Notes: generated from the sequence alone by a model not told the origin. A DNA stretch of 52,945 nucleotides from an uncultured Lachnospiraceae bacterium (GCA_910585075.1 CAJUED010000026.1:1-52945); one strand, 5' to 3'; positions 8,347 through 17,387 are shown, numbered from the stretch's first letter. Made by a program: numbers and translations.

Positions 8347-8775
8347 CTACTGCTCCAGCTTACTGATTCTCCGTATATGATTTTCTCCCTGAGAAAATTC
8401 CGTATCCAGGAAAACATCCACTATCTCAAGAGCCAGATTTTTCCCGGTGATTGCGCCTCCAAGGGCAAGCATGTTTGCGTCATTGTGCAGCCTTGTCATT
8501 TTCGCAAGATAAGGGTCCGTGCAGAGCGCGCACCGCACCCCAGGCACCTTATTGGCCGCAATGGATATGCCGATTCCTGTGGTACAGACCACAATTCCCC
8601 TGTCGCATTCACCCTCCGCCACTGCCTTTGCAGCCGCCTTCCCAAAATCAGGATAGTCGCAGGAGCTCTTGTCAAAGCACCCGAAATCCTTGTATGGAAT
8701 TCCTCTTTCCTTTAAATGCTCCATCACCTGGCATTTCAAATCATATCCACCGTGGTCACTGCCTAATGCTATCAT
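8347..8775 (-). CDS. rpiB: Ribose-5-phosphate isomerase B
   Basis: It interconverts ribose-5-P and ribulose-5-P in the pentose phosphate pathway. The start is MIALGSDHGGYDLK at 8775, behind AAGGA; an in-frame ATG 15 nt upstream lies in front of this site. The 142-aa length is typical. The active-site SDHGG (residues 5-9) and the family signature CTTGIGISIAANK (about residues 65-77) are intact. The LacAB_rpiB family also includes allose-6-phosphate isomerases, but the chromosomal context with the Sua5-type gene, as in Bacillus, favours housekeeping RpiB. Confidence 0.92.
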   Translation of the reverse strand: MIALGSDHGGYDLKCQVMEHLKERGIPYKDFGCFDKSSCDYPDFGKAAAKAVAEGECDRGIVVCTTGIGISIAANKVPGVRCALCTDPYLAKMTRLHNDANMLALGGAITGKNLALEIVDVFLDTEFSQGENHIRRISKLEQ

Positions 8776-8832
8776 ATTCCTTCCCTCCATCGATTGCTAT
8801 TTTTTATAAATTTATCAATACGGCCTGCAAGG

Positions 8833-9924
8833 TCAATCCGTTTTATCATCCACACAAATCACCTGATGCCCTGCTGCCTTTAACAATCTGTTCATAATCG
8901 CAGCACCCACGCCCTGCTGTTCAAAGCCTTCCGCGTAAATAACCTGTACACCTTCGTCGTCAAATTCCCTTAAAATGCGAAACAAGTGTCTTGCAATCTC
9001 CTCCGCATCTCTGCGGCCTCCCACGCTCTTTACGCTGTCCGCCTGATAAAGAACGGCTGTTTCATCTGTGGCGATCACGCCGGTACGAACGCCGTCGGCC
9101 TTCTCTCCCACACCGCCGCATTCTTCTCTCAGCTTACCGATATGCGCATTAATATAAGAAACCACCTTTTCAGCCTGTCCCTCCACAATGGTCAGGTTTC
9201 CCTTCGGCGCATAATGCCTGTATTTCATGCCCGGCGCCTTGGGCGCTTTGTCACAGGCCGCGTCTATTATCGACCTGTCCGTTTCCACATCTCCTATGGC
9301 CGCCGCAAGCATTTCCTCCGTCACGTAGCCCGGCCTTAAAATCATGGGCTTTTCTTCCGTCAAATCAATGATGGTGGACTCAAGCCCAATGGAAGCCTGT
9401 CCTCCGTCAATGATCATATCCACCCGGCCGTCCAAATCCTCAATCACGTATTTGGCCACCGTAGGACTTGGCCTCCCGGAACGGTTGGCACTGGGCGCCG
9501 CTACATATCCGCCTGCCGCCTCAATAAAAGCTTTTGCTACCTTATTAGAAGGCATCCTCACCGCCACGGTTTCAAGCCCTCCCGTTGTCTTTGCAGGGAC
9601 AGAGTCCGCTTTGTGGAAAATCATGGTAAGGGGGCCCGGCCAATACCGCTCCGCCAGCCTATAAGCAGCCTTTGGCACTTCCTTTACAATGAAAGGAAGG
9701 GCGTTCATCCCCGCAATGTGCACAATCAGCGGATTGTCGGAAGGCCTTCCCTTGGCCGCATATATCTTCTCTGAAGAAGCACTGTTTAGCGCATCCCCCC
9801 CAAGACCGTACACCGTCTCTGTGGGAAAAGCCACCAAACCGCCCTCCTTGATAATCCTTCCGGCCCGCTCAATCACATCTATATCTATATTTTCTTCGTC
9901 TATCCTGACAATCTCTGTCTTCAT
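8833..9924 (-). CDS. tsaC: L-threonylcarbamoyladenylate synthase, Sua5 type
   Basis: It makes threonylcarbamoyl-AMP from Thr, bicarbonate and ATP for t6A37 of tRNAs. At 363 aa it is the long Sua5/YwlC type. The YrdC domain comes first, with the nucleotide-binding FPTETVYGLGGDA near residue 33 and KGRPSDNPLIVHI. A linker containing APGMKYRHYAPKG near residue 230 leads to the C-terminal Sua5 domain. Next to rpiB, it repeats the ywlC-ywlF neighbourhood of Bacillus. The partners TsaB, TsaD and TsaE are not in the window. Confidence 0.93.
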   Translation of the reverse strand: MKTEIVRIDEENIDIDVIERAGRIIKEGGLVAFPTETVYGLGGDALNSASSEKIYAAKGRPSDNPLIVHIAGMNALPFIVKEVPKAAYRLAERYWPGPLTMIFHKADSVPAKTTGGLETVAVRMPSNKVAKAFIEAAGGYVAAPSANRSGRPSPTVAKYVIEDLDGRVDMIIDGGQASIGLESTIIDLTEEKPMILRPGYVTEEMLAAAIGDVETDRSIIDAACDKAPKAPGMKYRHYAPKGNLTIVEGQAEKVVSYINAHIGKLREECGGVGEKADGVRTGVIATDETAVLYQADSVKSVGGRRDAEEIARHLFRILREFDDEGVQVIYAEGFEQQGVGAAIMNRLLKAAGHQVICVDDKTD

Positions 9925-10083
9925 ATTTTACCCTGCAAATCGCGTGCAGGCATGGCCTGTCCGCTTTTTCTGCGATTCCTTCCTTACTTTATCACATTTT
10001 CACTCTTTTGGCTACTATAATACGCTTCATAAATCACGCAGCCGTGGCAGTTCCGCCTTCACTTCCGGCCACTGCTCTTTTAA

Positions 10084-11046
10084 TTACTCCCCATAAAGGT
10101 TCTCCCGCAGCCAGTTTCTGTTTTTCTCAAAATCAACCTCCAGTACTGCCATTCCCCGGATTTCCACCGGCTGATAGCTTCCCTCCACCGGAATGCTCCC
10201 GGAAGTGCTCTCATACAGCACAAATTTTCCCGCCTGCAGACTCAGCTTATAGCATTCTCCTTTGGTCAGATTCGTAGTCAGATTCGGCAGTATCCCATCA
10301 ACGATCTTCTTCGGTCCTGACAAAACCGCCGTCGGCAGCTTCTCAAGCACAGCCCCCAAAACCTTTCTCTGCCGCTCGGTCCTTCCAAAGTCCGTTCCTA
10401 TATACCGGTTCCTGCTGTAGGCAAGAGCCTGTGGACCATTTAAATGCACCATGCCCCCCGCACCGGTATCCATATAGTCCGTTCCTTCCGCTCTGTTTGT
10501 CAGCATATTGTACTCCACCAGATAGGCGTTAACGTACTCAATCTCCTCCTTTGACAGCTCCAGATCCACGCCGCCTACTCCGTCCACCAGACTGGCGAAG
10601 GCCTCAAAATTCACAAGCACATAACGGTTTACATCTATGCCAAAGTTCTGCTCAATGGTCTCCATCAAAAGCTCCGGGCCGCCAAAGGCATAAGCTGCAT
10701 TCAACCTGTTTCCGTCATGCCCCGGAATATCCACATAGATATCCCGCAAAATGGAGGTCATATGGATGCTTTTCGTCTTATCGCTGACGGAAAGCAGTAT
10801 CATGGCATCCGACCTGCCATCTTCCCCGTTCTCTCTGGAATCATTGCCAATCAGCAGAATATTTAAAACCCCATCCTCTTTCCACGGCTGTTCCCTATAA
10901 CCTTCCGCCGCCAGATAATTTACTTCCCCGTACAACTTTCCTACTATATAATACCAACCGCCCAAAACCACAAGCGCAAACACGACCAGAAAAATAATTG
11001 CCTTTTTTAATCCGGATCCCCTCCGTCTCTTTTCATGTCTTTTCAT
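10084..11046 (-). CDS. LytR-CpsA-Psr (LCP) family cell-wall glycopolymer ligase
   Basis: LCP proteins transfer undecaprenyl-linked glycopolymers onto peptidoglycan at the outer membrane face. I chose the ATG at 11046 (MKRHEKRRRGSG) behind AGAGGG; a GTG one codon earlier is possible. The 320-aa protein has a basic N-terminus, one membrane helix (about residues 14-34) and the LCP domain. Signature stretches include NILLIGNDSRENGEDGRSDAMILLS, TSILRDIYVDIPGHDGNRLNAAYAFGG and LAYSRNRYIGTDFGRTERQRKVL; their Arg and Asp residues bind the pyrophosphate lipid. The reading frame stays open for 18 codons after the TAA stop. Confidence 0.9.
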   Translation of the reverse strand: MKRHEKRRRGSGLKKAIIFLVVFALVVLGGWYYIVGKLYGEVNYLAAEGYREQPWKEDGVLNILLIGNDSRENGEDGRSDAMILLSVSDKTKSIHMTSILRDIYVDIPGHDGNRLNAAYAFGGPELLMETIEQNFGIDVNRYVLVNFEAFASLVDGVGGVDLELSKEEIEYVNAYLVEYNMLTNRAEGTDYMDTGAGGMVHLNGPQALAYSRNRYIGTDFGRTERQRKVLGAVLEKLPTAVLSGPKKIVDGILPNLTTNLTKGECYKLSLQAGKFVLYESTSGSIPVEGSYQPVEIRGMAVLEVDFEKNRNWLRENLYGE

Positions 11047-11153
11047 CACAGCCCTCTTATTACTGCTTTACAGTCAGCCCTGCCGCCGCAAAGCACTAGA
11101 AAACAAAACGCTACAAGCGCCTTTTAAAACATACGGTTAATTCCACAATATAT

Positions 11154-11182
11154 GATTTAACATCTAAAGGCCGTGCTGTCAA
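11154..11182 (-). promoter_or_regulatory. Probable promoter of the LCP gene
   Basis: On the minus strand a perfect -35 box TTGACA (11177-11182) is followed after 17 bp by TAAATC (11154-11159), a weak -10. The 298-bp gap between the cwlD-like gene and the LCP gene holds no ORF that I can support. Confidence 0.5.
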
Positions 11183-11347
11183 CACTTAATCCAATCACGC
11201 AGTCAATAAACCATTACTTTCCCATAACAGTTCAACTTTCGTCTTCACCGTTGCAGAATCTGCCCATTTAAAGCCGCCTGCTGCGAAGGGCAGGTTCTCT
11301 CCCGGCTCAGCTTTCCCGTTCTCACAGATTGAACCGTTATACTCCCT

Positions 11348-12043
11348 CTATTGATTCAGATACTGCATAATCCCTATATAAATATTCCACGCCAGTTTTT
11401 CCTGATATATATCTGTAGCCAGTTTATCCGCCTCCTCCCGGTTCGACAGGAACCCACATTCCACGATTACAATAGGTTTCGCTGTCTTTTTCAGCAAAAA
11501 ATAGCTGTCATTTCCCTTTGCCACTCTTTTATTCTCCGGTTCCAAACTGCGGAGCTGTTCCTGTAAAAGTTCCGCAAGCTGCTTACTTTTTTCACTGGTT
11601 TCATAATAAAAAACCTGTGCTCCCTTTACATATTCCTCGTGATAGCTGTTCTGGTGGATGCTGACCACCAGCATGGGGTCTGCCTTCTCGATGACTTCCA
11701 GCCGCCTTTTCATATCCTGTACTTTTTTATTGGACGCCCCTTCATCATAAAGTCCTCCGTCCTCCTGACGGGTCATCACCACCTTAATCCCCTCCGCCTG
11801 CAAAAACATTTTTAACTTATGTGCAATTTTCAAATTGATGTCTTTTTCCAATTGGTCATTGATTCCCACCTTGCCAGGGTCCGAACCCCCATGCCCTGCG
11901 TCAATCACCACGCAAAGATTCCTCTCATTTTCCACCTGCATGGAATTTACATAGGCGGCGCCTTCCCTTGCCACAACGAACATGGAAAACATTAAAATTC
12001 CCACCATCACCAGCTTTAAAATTCTATTTTGATTGTCTGTCAC
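11348..12043 (-). CDS. cwlD: N-acetylmuramoyl-L-alanine amidase, CwlD-like
   Basis: This zinc amidase cleaves the MurNAc-L-Ala bond. CwlD makes muramic delta-lactam in spore cortex. I prefer the GTG at 12043 (VTDNQNRILKLVMVG) with GGAG 10 nt upstream; the longer reading to 12109 would run into a terminator hairpin. The protein has an N-terminal membrane or signal segment and an Amidase_3 domain. Zinc ligands lie in VIDAGHGGSDPG and SIHQNS, with the catalytic Glu in VIVECGFLSN. The length of about 231 aa and the single domain fit CwlD better than multidomain autolysins. A general autolysin role remains possible. Confidence 0.85.
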   Translation of the reverse strand: MTDNQNRILKLVMVGILMFSMFVVAREGAAYVNSMQVENERNLCVVIDAGHGGSDPGKVGINDQLEKDINLKIAHKLKMFLQAEGIKVVMTRQEDGGLYDEGASNKKVQDMKRRLEVIEKADPMLVVSIHQNSYHEEYVKGAQVFYYETSEKSKQLAELLQEQLRSLEPENKRVAKGNDSYFLLKKTAKPIVIVECGFLSNREEADKLATDIYQEKLAWNIYIGIMQYLNQ

Positions 12044-12079
12044 GTTACCACTGCTCCATCTTGGATTTCTATAAAAATG

Positions 12080-12116
12080 TATGAAAAATAAGCCGCGGGT
12101 ATACCCCACGGCTTAT
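12080..12116 (-). terminator. Rho-independent terminator after the GH18 gene
   Basis: On the minus strand ATAAGCCGTGGG pairs with CCCGCGGCTTAT (one G-U pair, 5-nt loop), followed by TTTTTCAT. It lies between the GH18 stop and the cwlD start, separating the two transcripts. Confidence 0.75.
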
Positions 12117-12173
12117 CCTTATCTTCCCATAATTCTTTGCATCAGCTTCTCATACATCCCACAGTTTTACCAA

Positions 12174-13871
12174 TCACCGGCTCAGATACGCTTCAATTAC
12201 ATCCCATATTTCCGGTTTCTCATAACCAAGCCTCCAACAGGCCACTCCGCCGATATTATAATTTTCCATAATATTCAGTTTCACCTCTATGGAACGCTCG
12301 TCCTCAAGCCATACCTGATACAGGCTTCCGCCTTCCGTATATTCTCCGTAATTCTGGCAGGTTTCCTCGCTCCATTCCGTCTGGATGTTGTGGGCGCGCA
12401 CATATTCTTCCGCCATGTCCATGCCCACCGCCTGACTGCTTAAGCTGCCGTCCTTGGTCTCCCAGATTCTGGTATAAAATGGAACCGCATTGATAACTTT
12501 ATTGGAAGGCACCTGTTCCACTGTTTTCGAAATACCTTCCTCCACGAAATCGATAGACGCAACGCTTCCGGCCTCCGGGCTTCCCGCATAATGCTCATCA
12601 TAGCCCATGATGATCACATAATCCGCAACCACGCCCTGTTCCTGCCTGTTATAGTGGTCGTTATAACCTCTGGGCACGTAATTATCCACCGACAGTACAA
12701 TGCCGTTTGCCCTACAGGGTATGGACAACTCTCTTATAAACTGAATATAATGCTCTCCACAGTCCGTGCTGATCTGCTCAAAATCCACATTGATTCCGTC
12801 AAGTCCATAGGTAAACACCATGTCCATCAGCCCGTTAATCAATTTTTCGCGCTTTGTTGTGGAAGAAAGGAGGGTATACATGTCAATACTGTCCCCGTAG
12901 GCGATATTCTCCACCAACCCCCAGACCTCCAGTCCTTTGCTATGGGCTCTGTCCACATAGTCCTGACTGGCAAAGCTGGTGAAATTCCCCTCGCTGTCGC
13001 TTAGCATAAACCAAGTGGGTGATATCACATTCAGTCCCTTAGCAGCAGCCGTGACTTCATCAAAGGTATCATTCCCGGCTACACTCGCCACCACATGCCA
13101 TCCCAGGTTTATCTTGTAATCTCTTGTAATACTGGTATATTCCGGTTCCACATAGTCGGTAACCGGTATGGGGCTTTCACTTCTGGGCTCCTCCAGCCGC
13201 TTATTTTCCACATATCCAATAATGGAATCCCTTGTTTTTACCTTGCTCCAGTTCTCCATCTGCTCAAGGATAGTCAGCGTTTCCCCCTTTTGAACGTCCG
13301 CAAGGATTTCGCTTTTCACACCGCCAAGTATTCTCACTGCGGTGTCCTTCTTTACATCCGCCACCTGACGCTCATTCCAGACGGTATCAATCTGCAGACG
13401 GTTGGGCTCTGTAAACCCCTCATAGGAAAAATTGGTATACCGCTTCACATAATCAATAGCCACGTAGAGGGTGTCCCCCTCATATCTTGCCGGTACATAG
13501 GCAAGGCTTTCCGTTTCGCCCTGCTGTGTCACCTCGCTGCTTCCTATGACAGTGCGGATAATATCGTCAGGTACCGTATACAGCAAAAGCCCCTCCCCCC
13601 TATCCGCATAAAAACGTTCGTTAAAATATTGATGAACCGTGTCCAGATCCAGATAATAAACGCCGTCAAAAAGAGCGGCCCTTTCTTCCATCATTTCATC
13701 CTGTAATATGATTGCTACATCCGTATCTCCTCCCATACTAAAATAGGCGTTCAAATCCGCGCGTTCTTTTGTATAGGAATATTTCTCCAGCAGCTTCGCC
13801 CCCAAGCTTACCCCTGCTATTATAATAATAAGGACGATTGCTATCAAAACAGGTACTATCTTTTTCTTCAT
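12174..13871 (-). CDS. Membrane-anchored glycoside hydrolase family 18 protein with SH3 domain
   Basis: This is a probable cell-wall glycosidase of the YaaH/YdhD type. The start is MKKKIVPVLIAIVLIIII behind GGAGG. An N-terminal membrane anchor spans about residues 4-24. An SH3b-like domain (about residues 180-235) contains VRILGGVKSEILADVQKGE and IIGYVENK. The C-terminal GH18 barrel has the catalytic motif LDGINVDFEQI (DGxxxDxE, with Glu as the proton donor), followed by DYVIIMGYDEHYAGSPEAGS and a late IGGVACWRLGYE. Together with the neighbouring amidase it suggests spore cortex or wall turnover. Confidence 0.88.
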   Translation of the reverse strand: MKKKIVPVLIAIVLIIIIAGVSLGAKLLEKYSYTKERADLNAYFSMGGDTDVAIILQDEMMEERAALFDGVYYLDLDTVHQYFNERFYADRGEGLLLYTVPDDIIRTVIGSSEVTQQGETESLAYVPARYEGDTLYVAIDYVKRYTNFSYEGFTEPNRLQIDTVWNERQVADVKKDTAVRILGGVKSEILADVQKGETLTILEQMENWSKVKTRDSIIGYVENKRLEEPRSESPIPVTDYVEPEYTSITRDYKINLGWHVVASVAGNDTFDEVTAAAKGLNVISPTWFMLSDSEGNFTSFASQDYVDRAHSKGLEVWGLVENIAYGDSIDMYTLLSSTTKREKLINGLMDMVFTYGLDGINVDFEQISTDCGEHYIQFIRELSIPCRANGIVLSVDNYVPRGYNDHYNRQEQGVVADYVIIMGYDEHYAGSPEAGSVASIDFVEEGISKTVEQVPSNKVINAVPFYTRIWETKDGSLSSQAVGMDMAEEYVRAHNIQTEWSEETCQNYGEYTEGGSLYQVWLEDERSIEVKLNIMENYNIGGVACWRLGYEKPEIWDVIEAYLSR

Positions 13872-14366
13872 TCCGTAACCTCCAATCGTCCTATATTATA
13901 GCAGACTATTTTTACACCGTCATTATAATTTTGACTTTTTCCAACATTTTAATCTACAAGCTCGTAACATGTCAGACGGGTCTGCGCACTTGCTGGGCTG
14001 GCCTATCAAAGAGCTGCGGCCTGAAGTATCCGGCCTATCTCGCAGCGATTTAGGACGGCCTGTTTATGAGCAAAAATAGCTGCGAAGCTGTCAAAAGCGC
14101 TGCATGCATGTTTTGCGAAATTTCACGGTTTGTAAAAATAATTTTCGAACATGCTTTAAGGCGCCGGCTCGGGCAAGCCGGGCAGGCGCCTTGATAAGTT
14201 GTGTGCAAAGGGAATCGAACCTTAAAACATTAAATTTTATACACGTTTCAATATCCCTACCGGTCGGTACGGTACGGTCATACTGCTCTGTGCATTTTAT
14301 CTTTATAAGGGGCTTTCCGTCATCAGGTTCTCATTTCCTGTCCGCACTTTCTTTCATATAGGGTCA
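13872..14366. other. Gene-free stretch with one GC-rich hairpin
   Basis: I see no coding sequence supported by a ribosome binding site on either strand. A GC-rich inverted repeat (ggcgccggctcg...ccgggcaggcgcc, about 14160-14191) lacks a T-run and so is not a clear terminator. A short tRNA T-arm-like string at about 14208-14222 has no matching acceptor or D-arm. Confidence 0.4.
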
Positions 14367-14585
14367 CTATTTCCGGGAAATCCGGTCATACCTGATTTCC
14401 TTCACCTTTCCTCTCTCATCAGTCACATAGTCGGGCATATAGATTGTATCCTCATTCACACAATTCTTTACAATATAATCCGTAGTGGACGGAGCACCAT
14501 TTATGTACAGTCTGACGCCTTTCTTTTCCATATTTTCAAGCTGTTCCTTTAGAGAAGCGGAATTTACTTTACTCTCCGAAGCCAT
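14367..14585 (-). CDS. Small conserved-looking protein of unknown function (72 aa)
   Basis: I do not recognise this gene. The start MASESKVNSASLKEQ at 14585 follows GGGAG at good spacing. The 72-aa protein is charged, with an N-terminal helix (SLKEQLENMEKKGVRLY) and a beta-rich second half (INGAPSTTDYIVKNC, DTIYMPDYVTDE, GKVKEIRYDRI). It has no signal or membrane segment. The strong site, balanced composition and stop in a clean frame make it likely to be a real gene. Its layout (helix, then sheet with TIYMPDY) suggests a small cytosolic adaptor or regulator, but no function is claimed. Confidence 0.65.
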   Translation of the reverse strand: MASESKVNSASLKEQLENMEKKGVRLYINGAPSTTDYIVKNCVNEDTIYMPDYVTDERGKVKEIRYDRISRK

Positions 14586-15145
14586 CTTTTCTCCCACCAA
14601 TTTCAAGATAAATTTTTGACAAATTCCAAAAGGATTCCGTGATATGTCGTGTCAAAGGGATAAATTAATCCTGAAACCGTTATAGATTTTTTATTAATGA
14701 CGATAATAAAGACAGGTAAGACGCCGGATACGTATCTAAAATTAACTACCGCTGCGAATTTCCAATAGGGGTGAATTATAACAGATGAAAATCTACAGAA
14801 ATATTCGCGACAAGCACAAAGCCTGTTAGACATCCCTTTCCTAATGTGAAGTCTTACTTGAAAGAGAATAGATAGTGCCGCCCCAAATACTCTCGTGTAT
14901 AAAATATATTATGGTCGCACTTTCCTGATTAAATTTACTTAGATTCGTATAAATAAGATGTACTAATCATGCCTCCTCCCGATACAAAAATTTATCCGGA
15001 AGCATCTCACAAGGAAAATGATAGTACTTTTTACCAATTTTTGCAAGCCTATTTATAATTATTTTATTTATTTTTAACAATTTTTCTTAAAAACGCTAAT
15101 ATAAAGCCAGTTTATTAAATTTTTTTAAACTGTTTTTCTGCCCTA
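14586..15145. other. A+T-rich gene-free stretch upstream of mecA
   Basis: About 560 bp without a supported gene. A 76-codon frame at 14603-14833 on the minus strand lacks a plausible ribosome binding site and has odd composition. The last 100 bp are very A+T-rich and lead into the mecA promoter. Confidence 0.4.
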
Positions 15146-15174
15146 TTGACTTAAATTCGCACAAAGTATAATAT
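15146..15174 (+). promoter_or_regulatory. Promoter of the mecA-family gene
   Basis: TTGACT (15146-15151) and TAATAT (15169-15174) have a 17-bp spacer. Two overlapping TATAAT strings nearby give alternative -10 boxes. Confidence 0.6.
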
Positions 15175-15244
15175 AATTTTAAGTGACTGCAAGTGTCACC
15201 AAACGGCAGGATAACAGTATCTTAATAGTGAGGATGTGATAATA

Positions 15245-16045
15245 ATGAAAATAGAAAAAGTTAACGATCATCAGATTCGCTGCACGCTCACCCGTGAGGA
15301 CTTAGCGGACAGAGAACTAAAGCTCAGCGAACTTGCTTACGGTACCGAAAAGGCCAAAGATTTATTCCGTGATATGATGCAGCAGGCATCCTTTGAATTT
15401 GGATTTGAAGCGGAAGACATTCCCTTAATGATAGAGGCTATTCCCTTAAATTCCGAATGCATCGTCCTGATTATCACCAAGGTGGAAGATCCGGATGAGC
15501 TTGACACACGTTTTTCAAAGTTTGCCCCATCTGTTCACGAGGAGGACAGTACCTTAGATGACGTTTTAGACACCATTACAGGAGGTGCGGACGACGTTCT
15601 GGATTTATTCAGAAGAATCCAAAGCAGCAAAGCAGCCGGTAATTCAACTGAAAATGCCCCTCAGCCCGAACAGACCGGTGGGGAAGCCGAAAATACGAAG
15701 CGCTCCTTTAAGAATGCTCTCCAGAAGAAACTCTCCGATACGGCGGTTTCCATGGAGCTTACAAGGATTTACACCTTCCAAACGCTTCGGGAGATTATTG
15801 ACTTAGCCCATGTTCTGTCCGGTTTCTACAACGGCACCAATTCCTTATACAAGCAGAAGGACAGTACCTATATACTCGTACTTTCCAAAAGTGCACATAC
15901 ACCCGTTGAATTCAACAAGGTATGTAATATACTCTCCGAATACGGTTCCTGCATCAAATCAGTACCAGCGTCAGAAGCATATTTGGAGGAACATTTCGAA
16001 CCGATTGTGAAAAATACCGCGCTGCAGTCGTTATCCTGCATATAA
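15245..16045 (+). CDS. mecA: MecA-family ClpC adaptor
   Basis: MecA proteins deliver substrates to the ClpCP protease. The start MKIEKVNDHQIRCTLTREDL at 15245 is the classic MecA beginning, with GAGGATG upstream; the in-frame codon nine bases earlier is less likely. Residues 1-95 form the substrate-binding domain. A variable acidic linker (about residues 95-155) contains EDSTLDDVLDTITGGADDV and ENAPQPEQTGGEAENTK. The C-terminal ClpC-binding domain follows (YTFQTLREIIDLAHVL, LYKQKDSTYILVLSKS). The 266-aa length is slightly above Bacillus MecA. It is monocistronic with a strong terminator. Confidence 0.9.
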   Translation: MKIEKVNDHQIRCTLTREDLADRELKLSELAYGTEKAKDLFRDMMQQASFEFGFEAEDIPLMIEAIPLNSECIVLIITKVEDPDELDTRFSKFAPSVHEEDSTLDDVLDTITGGADDVLDLFRRIQSSKAAGNSTENAPQPEQTGGEAENTKRSFKNALQKKLSDTAVSMELTRIYTFQTLREIIDLAHVLSGFYNGTNSLYKQKDSTYILVLSKSAHTPVEFNKVCNILSEYGSCIKSVPASEAYLEEHFEPIVKNTALQSLSCI

Positions 16046-16080
16046 ATGGTACGGCAGCTTCGCAATGGTAGTGGCTTATA

Positions 16081-16117
16081 AAACAAAAAAGAACTGGAAT
16101 ACAGTTCTTTTTTTGTT
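16081..16117 (+). terminator. Rho-independent terminator of the mecA-family gene
   Basis: AAAGAACTG and CAGTTCTTT form a perfect stem with a 5-nt loop, extended by A- and T-tracts, 36 bp after the stop codon. Confidence 0.9.
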
Positions 16118-16269
16118 TCTACTATATCAATAATCCATTCAGAAATCCATATCCGTATTCATCCGGAATAAAACCGGACGTCGACAGGCTACATTTTGCA
16201 ACTCAACAAATTTCCGTCTACCTTCCTGTGCATCAAACGCCGCAACACTATGCGAGACGACTTATCGAA

Positions 16270-16302
16270 TTAAAAAGGCCTCGGAATTTGCTCCGAAACC
16301 TC
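16270..16302 (-). terminator. Minus-strand terminator after a gene remnant
   Basis: On the minus strand AGGTTTCGGA pairs with TCCGAGGCCT (10 bp, two G-U pairs), followed by TTTTTA. It lies 15 bp beyond the stop of the remnant at 16318, showing that a leftward gene once ended here. Confidence 0.7.
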
Positions 16303-16317
16303 TTTAAAATCTTACAG

Positions 16318-16503
16318 CTATTCTTTTATGGGACGCATTCTGATAAACAGGATTGCTTCAAAATCCCTGCTCATATCATCCCCCTCGTTGATTCCAAAAT
16401 ATATACCACAAGGATTGCATCCTGTTGGTCCATACAGTATATACCAGAAAAATTCTTCTTCAAAAATCTTTTTCAATTCACAATTAATTTGAGAAAAGTT
16501 AAA
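16318..16503 (-). pseudogene. 3' remnant of an unrecognised leftward gene
   Basis: A 61-codon open frame reads FNFSQINCELKKIFEEEFF then WYILYGPTGCNPCGIYFGI, and ends FIRMRPIKE with a TAG. There is no ATG or GTG with a ribosome binding site at its 5' end, and an in-frame TGA stands just upstream at 16504-16506. It ends next to a good terminator. The protein-like composition and terminator suggest the tail of a larger gene whose front was lost. The family is unknown. Confidence 0.5.
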
Positions 16504-16606
16504 TCAACATAAAAAGCGATTTGTATTGTTCAGTTTTATCTATTTCTTAGCTACAATGAACTTGCAAATCAAAACAAGCTGCAAAATTTGGCAAAGGAGA
16601 TAAAAA

Positions 16607-16963
16607 GTGAACACAGGCAAAATTTATGTAGAGGCTATCGCAAACGAGTATTCGGTAAAAGAGACATCAAAGGTTGCCGCACTGAAAAAACTGGACAATA
16701 AGGTAAAACTGCTTCCTAATGCGATCACCTATGTTGTCGGAGTTGTTTCAACACTGGCTTTAGGCGTGGGTATGTGTCTCTCCATGGGCGTTTTGGGTAA
16801 CGGAGGTACAGAATTTTTAGTTGGCAGCATAGCATTGGGCGTAATCGGAATCGTTGGCACAGGTATAAACTATCCCATTTACAAGAAAATCATGGCAAAT
16901 AGAAAAGAAAGGTATGCTAATGATATTATTTGGCTTGCCGCGGAAATCAGTGAAGAAAAATAA
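16607..16963 (+). CDS. Small two-helix membrane protein
   Basis: The 118-aa protein starts at a GTG behind AAAGGAG. An N-terminal amphipathic region (KIYVEAIANEYSVKETSKV, then ALKKLDNKVK) is followed by two membrane helices at about residues 37-60 (ITYVVGVVSTLALGVGMCLS) and 67-87 (FLVGSIALGVIGIVGTGINY). The tail is charged. Similar clostridial proteins are sometimes named dihydropteridine reductase in databases, but nothing here looks like an enzyme. It sits 30 bp upstream of a TetR gene, which may once have controlled it. Confidence 0.75.
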   Translation: MNTGKIYVEAIANEYSVKETSKVAALKKLDNKVKLLPNAITYVVGVVSTLALGVGMCLSMGVLGNGGTEFLVGSIALGVIGIVGTGINYPIYKKIMANRKERYANDIIWLAAEISEEK

Positions 16964-16993
16964 TTGCTTTAGTCTAGTGAGGGAGGTCGTTTT

Positions 16994-17387
16994 ATGAATA
17001 AAACTAAAAGTAAATATTATAATACTGCCTGTCTCATCGACAAAGCTTTGCTTCTATTGCTTGAGGAAAAAAATTTTGATTATATTACAGTTAAAGAGGT
17101 TTGCTTAAAAGCGGGAGTAAATCGTTCTACATTTTATTTGCATTACGAGAGTATGAATGATTTATTGGACGAAAGCCTTGCTTATATTTTTTCGCAATTT
17201 ACAAGCAGATATGATAAATTGCCTTTTAACAAAAAGAATTGTCAACCTGTCCGATTGAAGAATTGTTTTTGATTACCCCACAATATGTTATCCCATATTT
17301 ACAATTTTTAAAAGACAACGCAAAAGCGTTTATGGCTTCACTATCCAAGCCCAATATTTTTGGCGAAAAAAATCATTTGATGTTATG
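16994..17387 (+). pseudogene. TetR/AcrR-type regulator, frameshifted and cut by an insertion
   Basis: The N-terminal DNA-binding part is intact: ALLLLLEEKNFDYITVKEV then CLKAGVNRSTFYLHYESMNDLL, a typical TetR helix-turn-helix. After about residue 80 the frame ends in VRLKNCF and a stop. In another frame the C-terminal domain continues as IEELFLITPQYVIPYLQFL and AFMASLSKPNIFGEKNHLML, so one frameshift lies near 17240-17255. The remaining C-terminal half is missing where IS-like sequence begins at about 17388. The truncated 92-aa product would keep the DNA-binding domain but lose its ligand-binding domain. Confidence 0.8.

Noticed and set aside
14200..14225. GGTTCGATTCCC on the minus strand resembles a tRNA T-arm.
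   Set aside because: The T-stem does not pair fully, and no acceptor, D-arm or anticodon arm is found at the right distances.
14603..14833. 76-codon minus-strand frame upstream of the 72-aa gene.
   Set aside because: It has no ribosome binding site and a composition unlike its neighbours. It is probably accidental.
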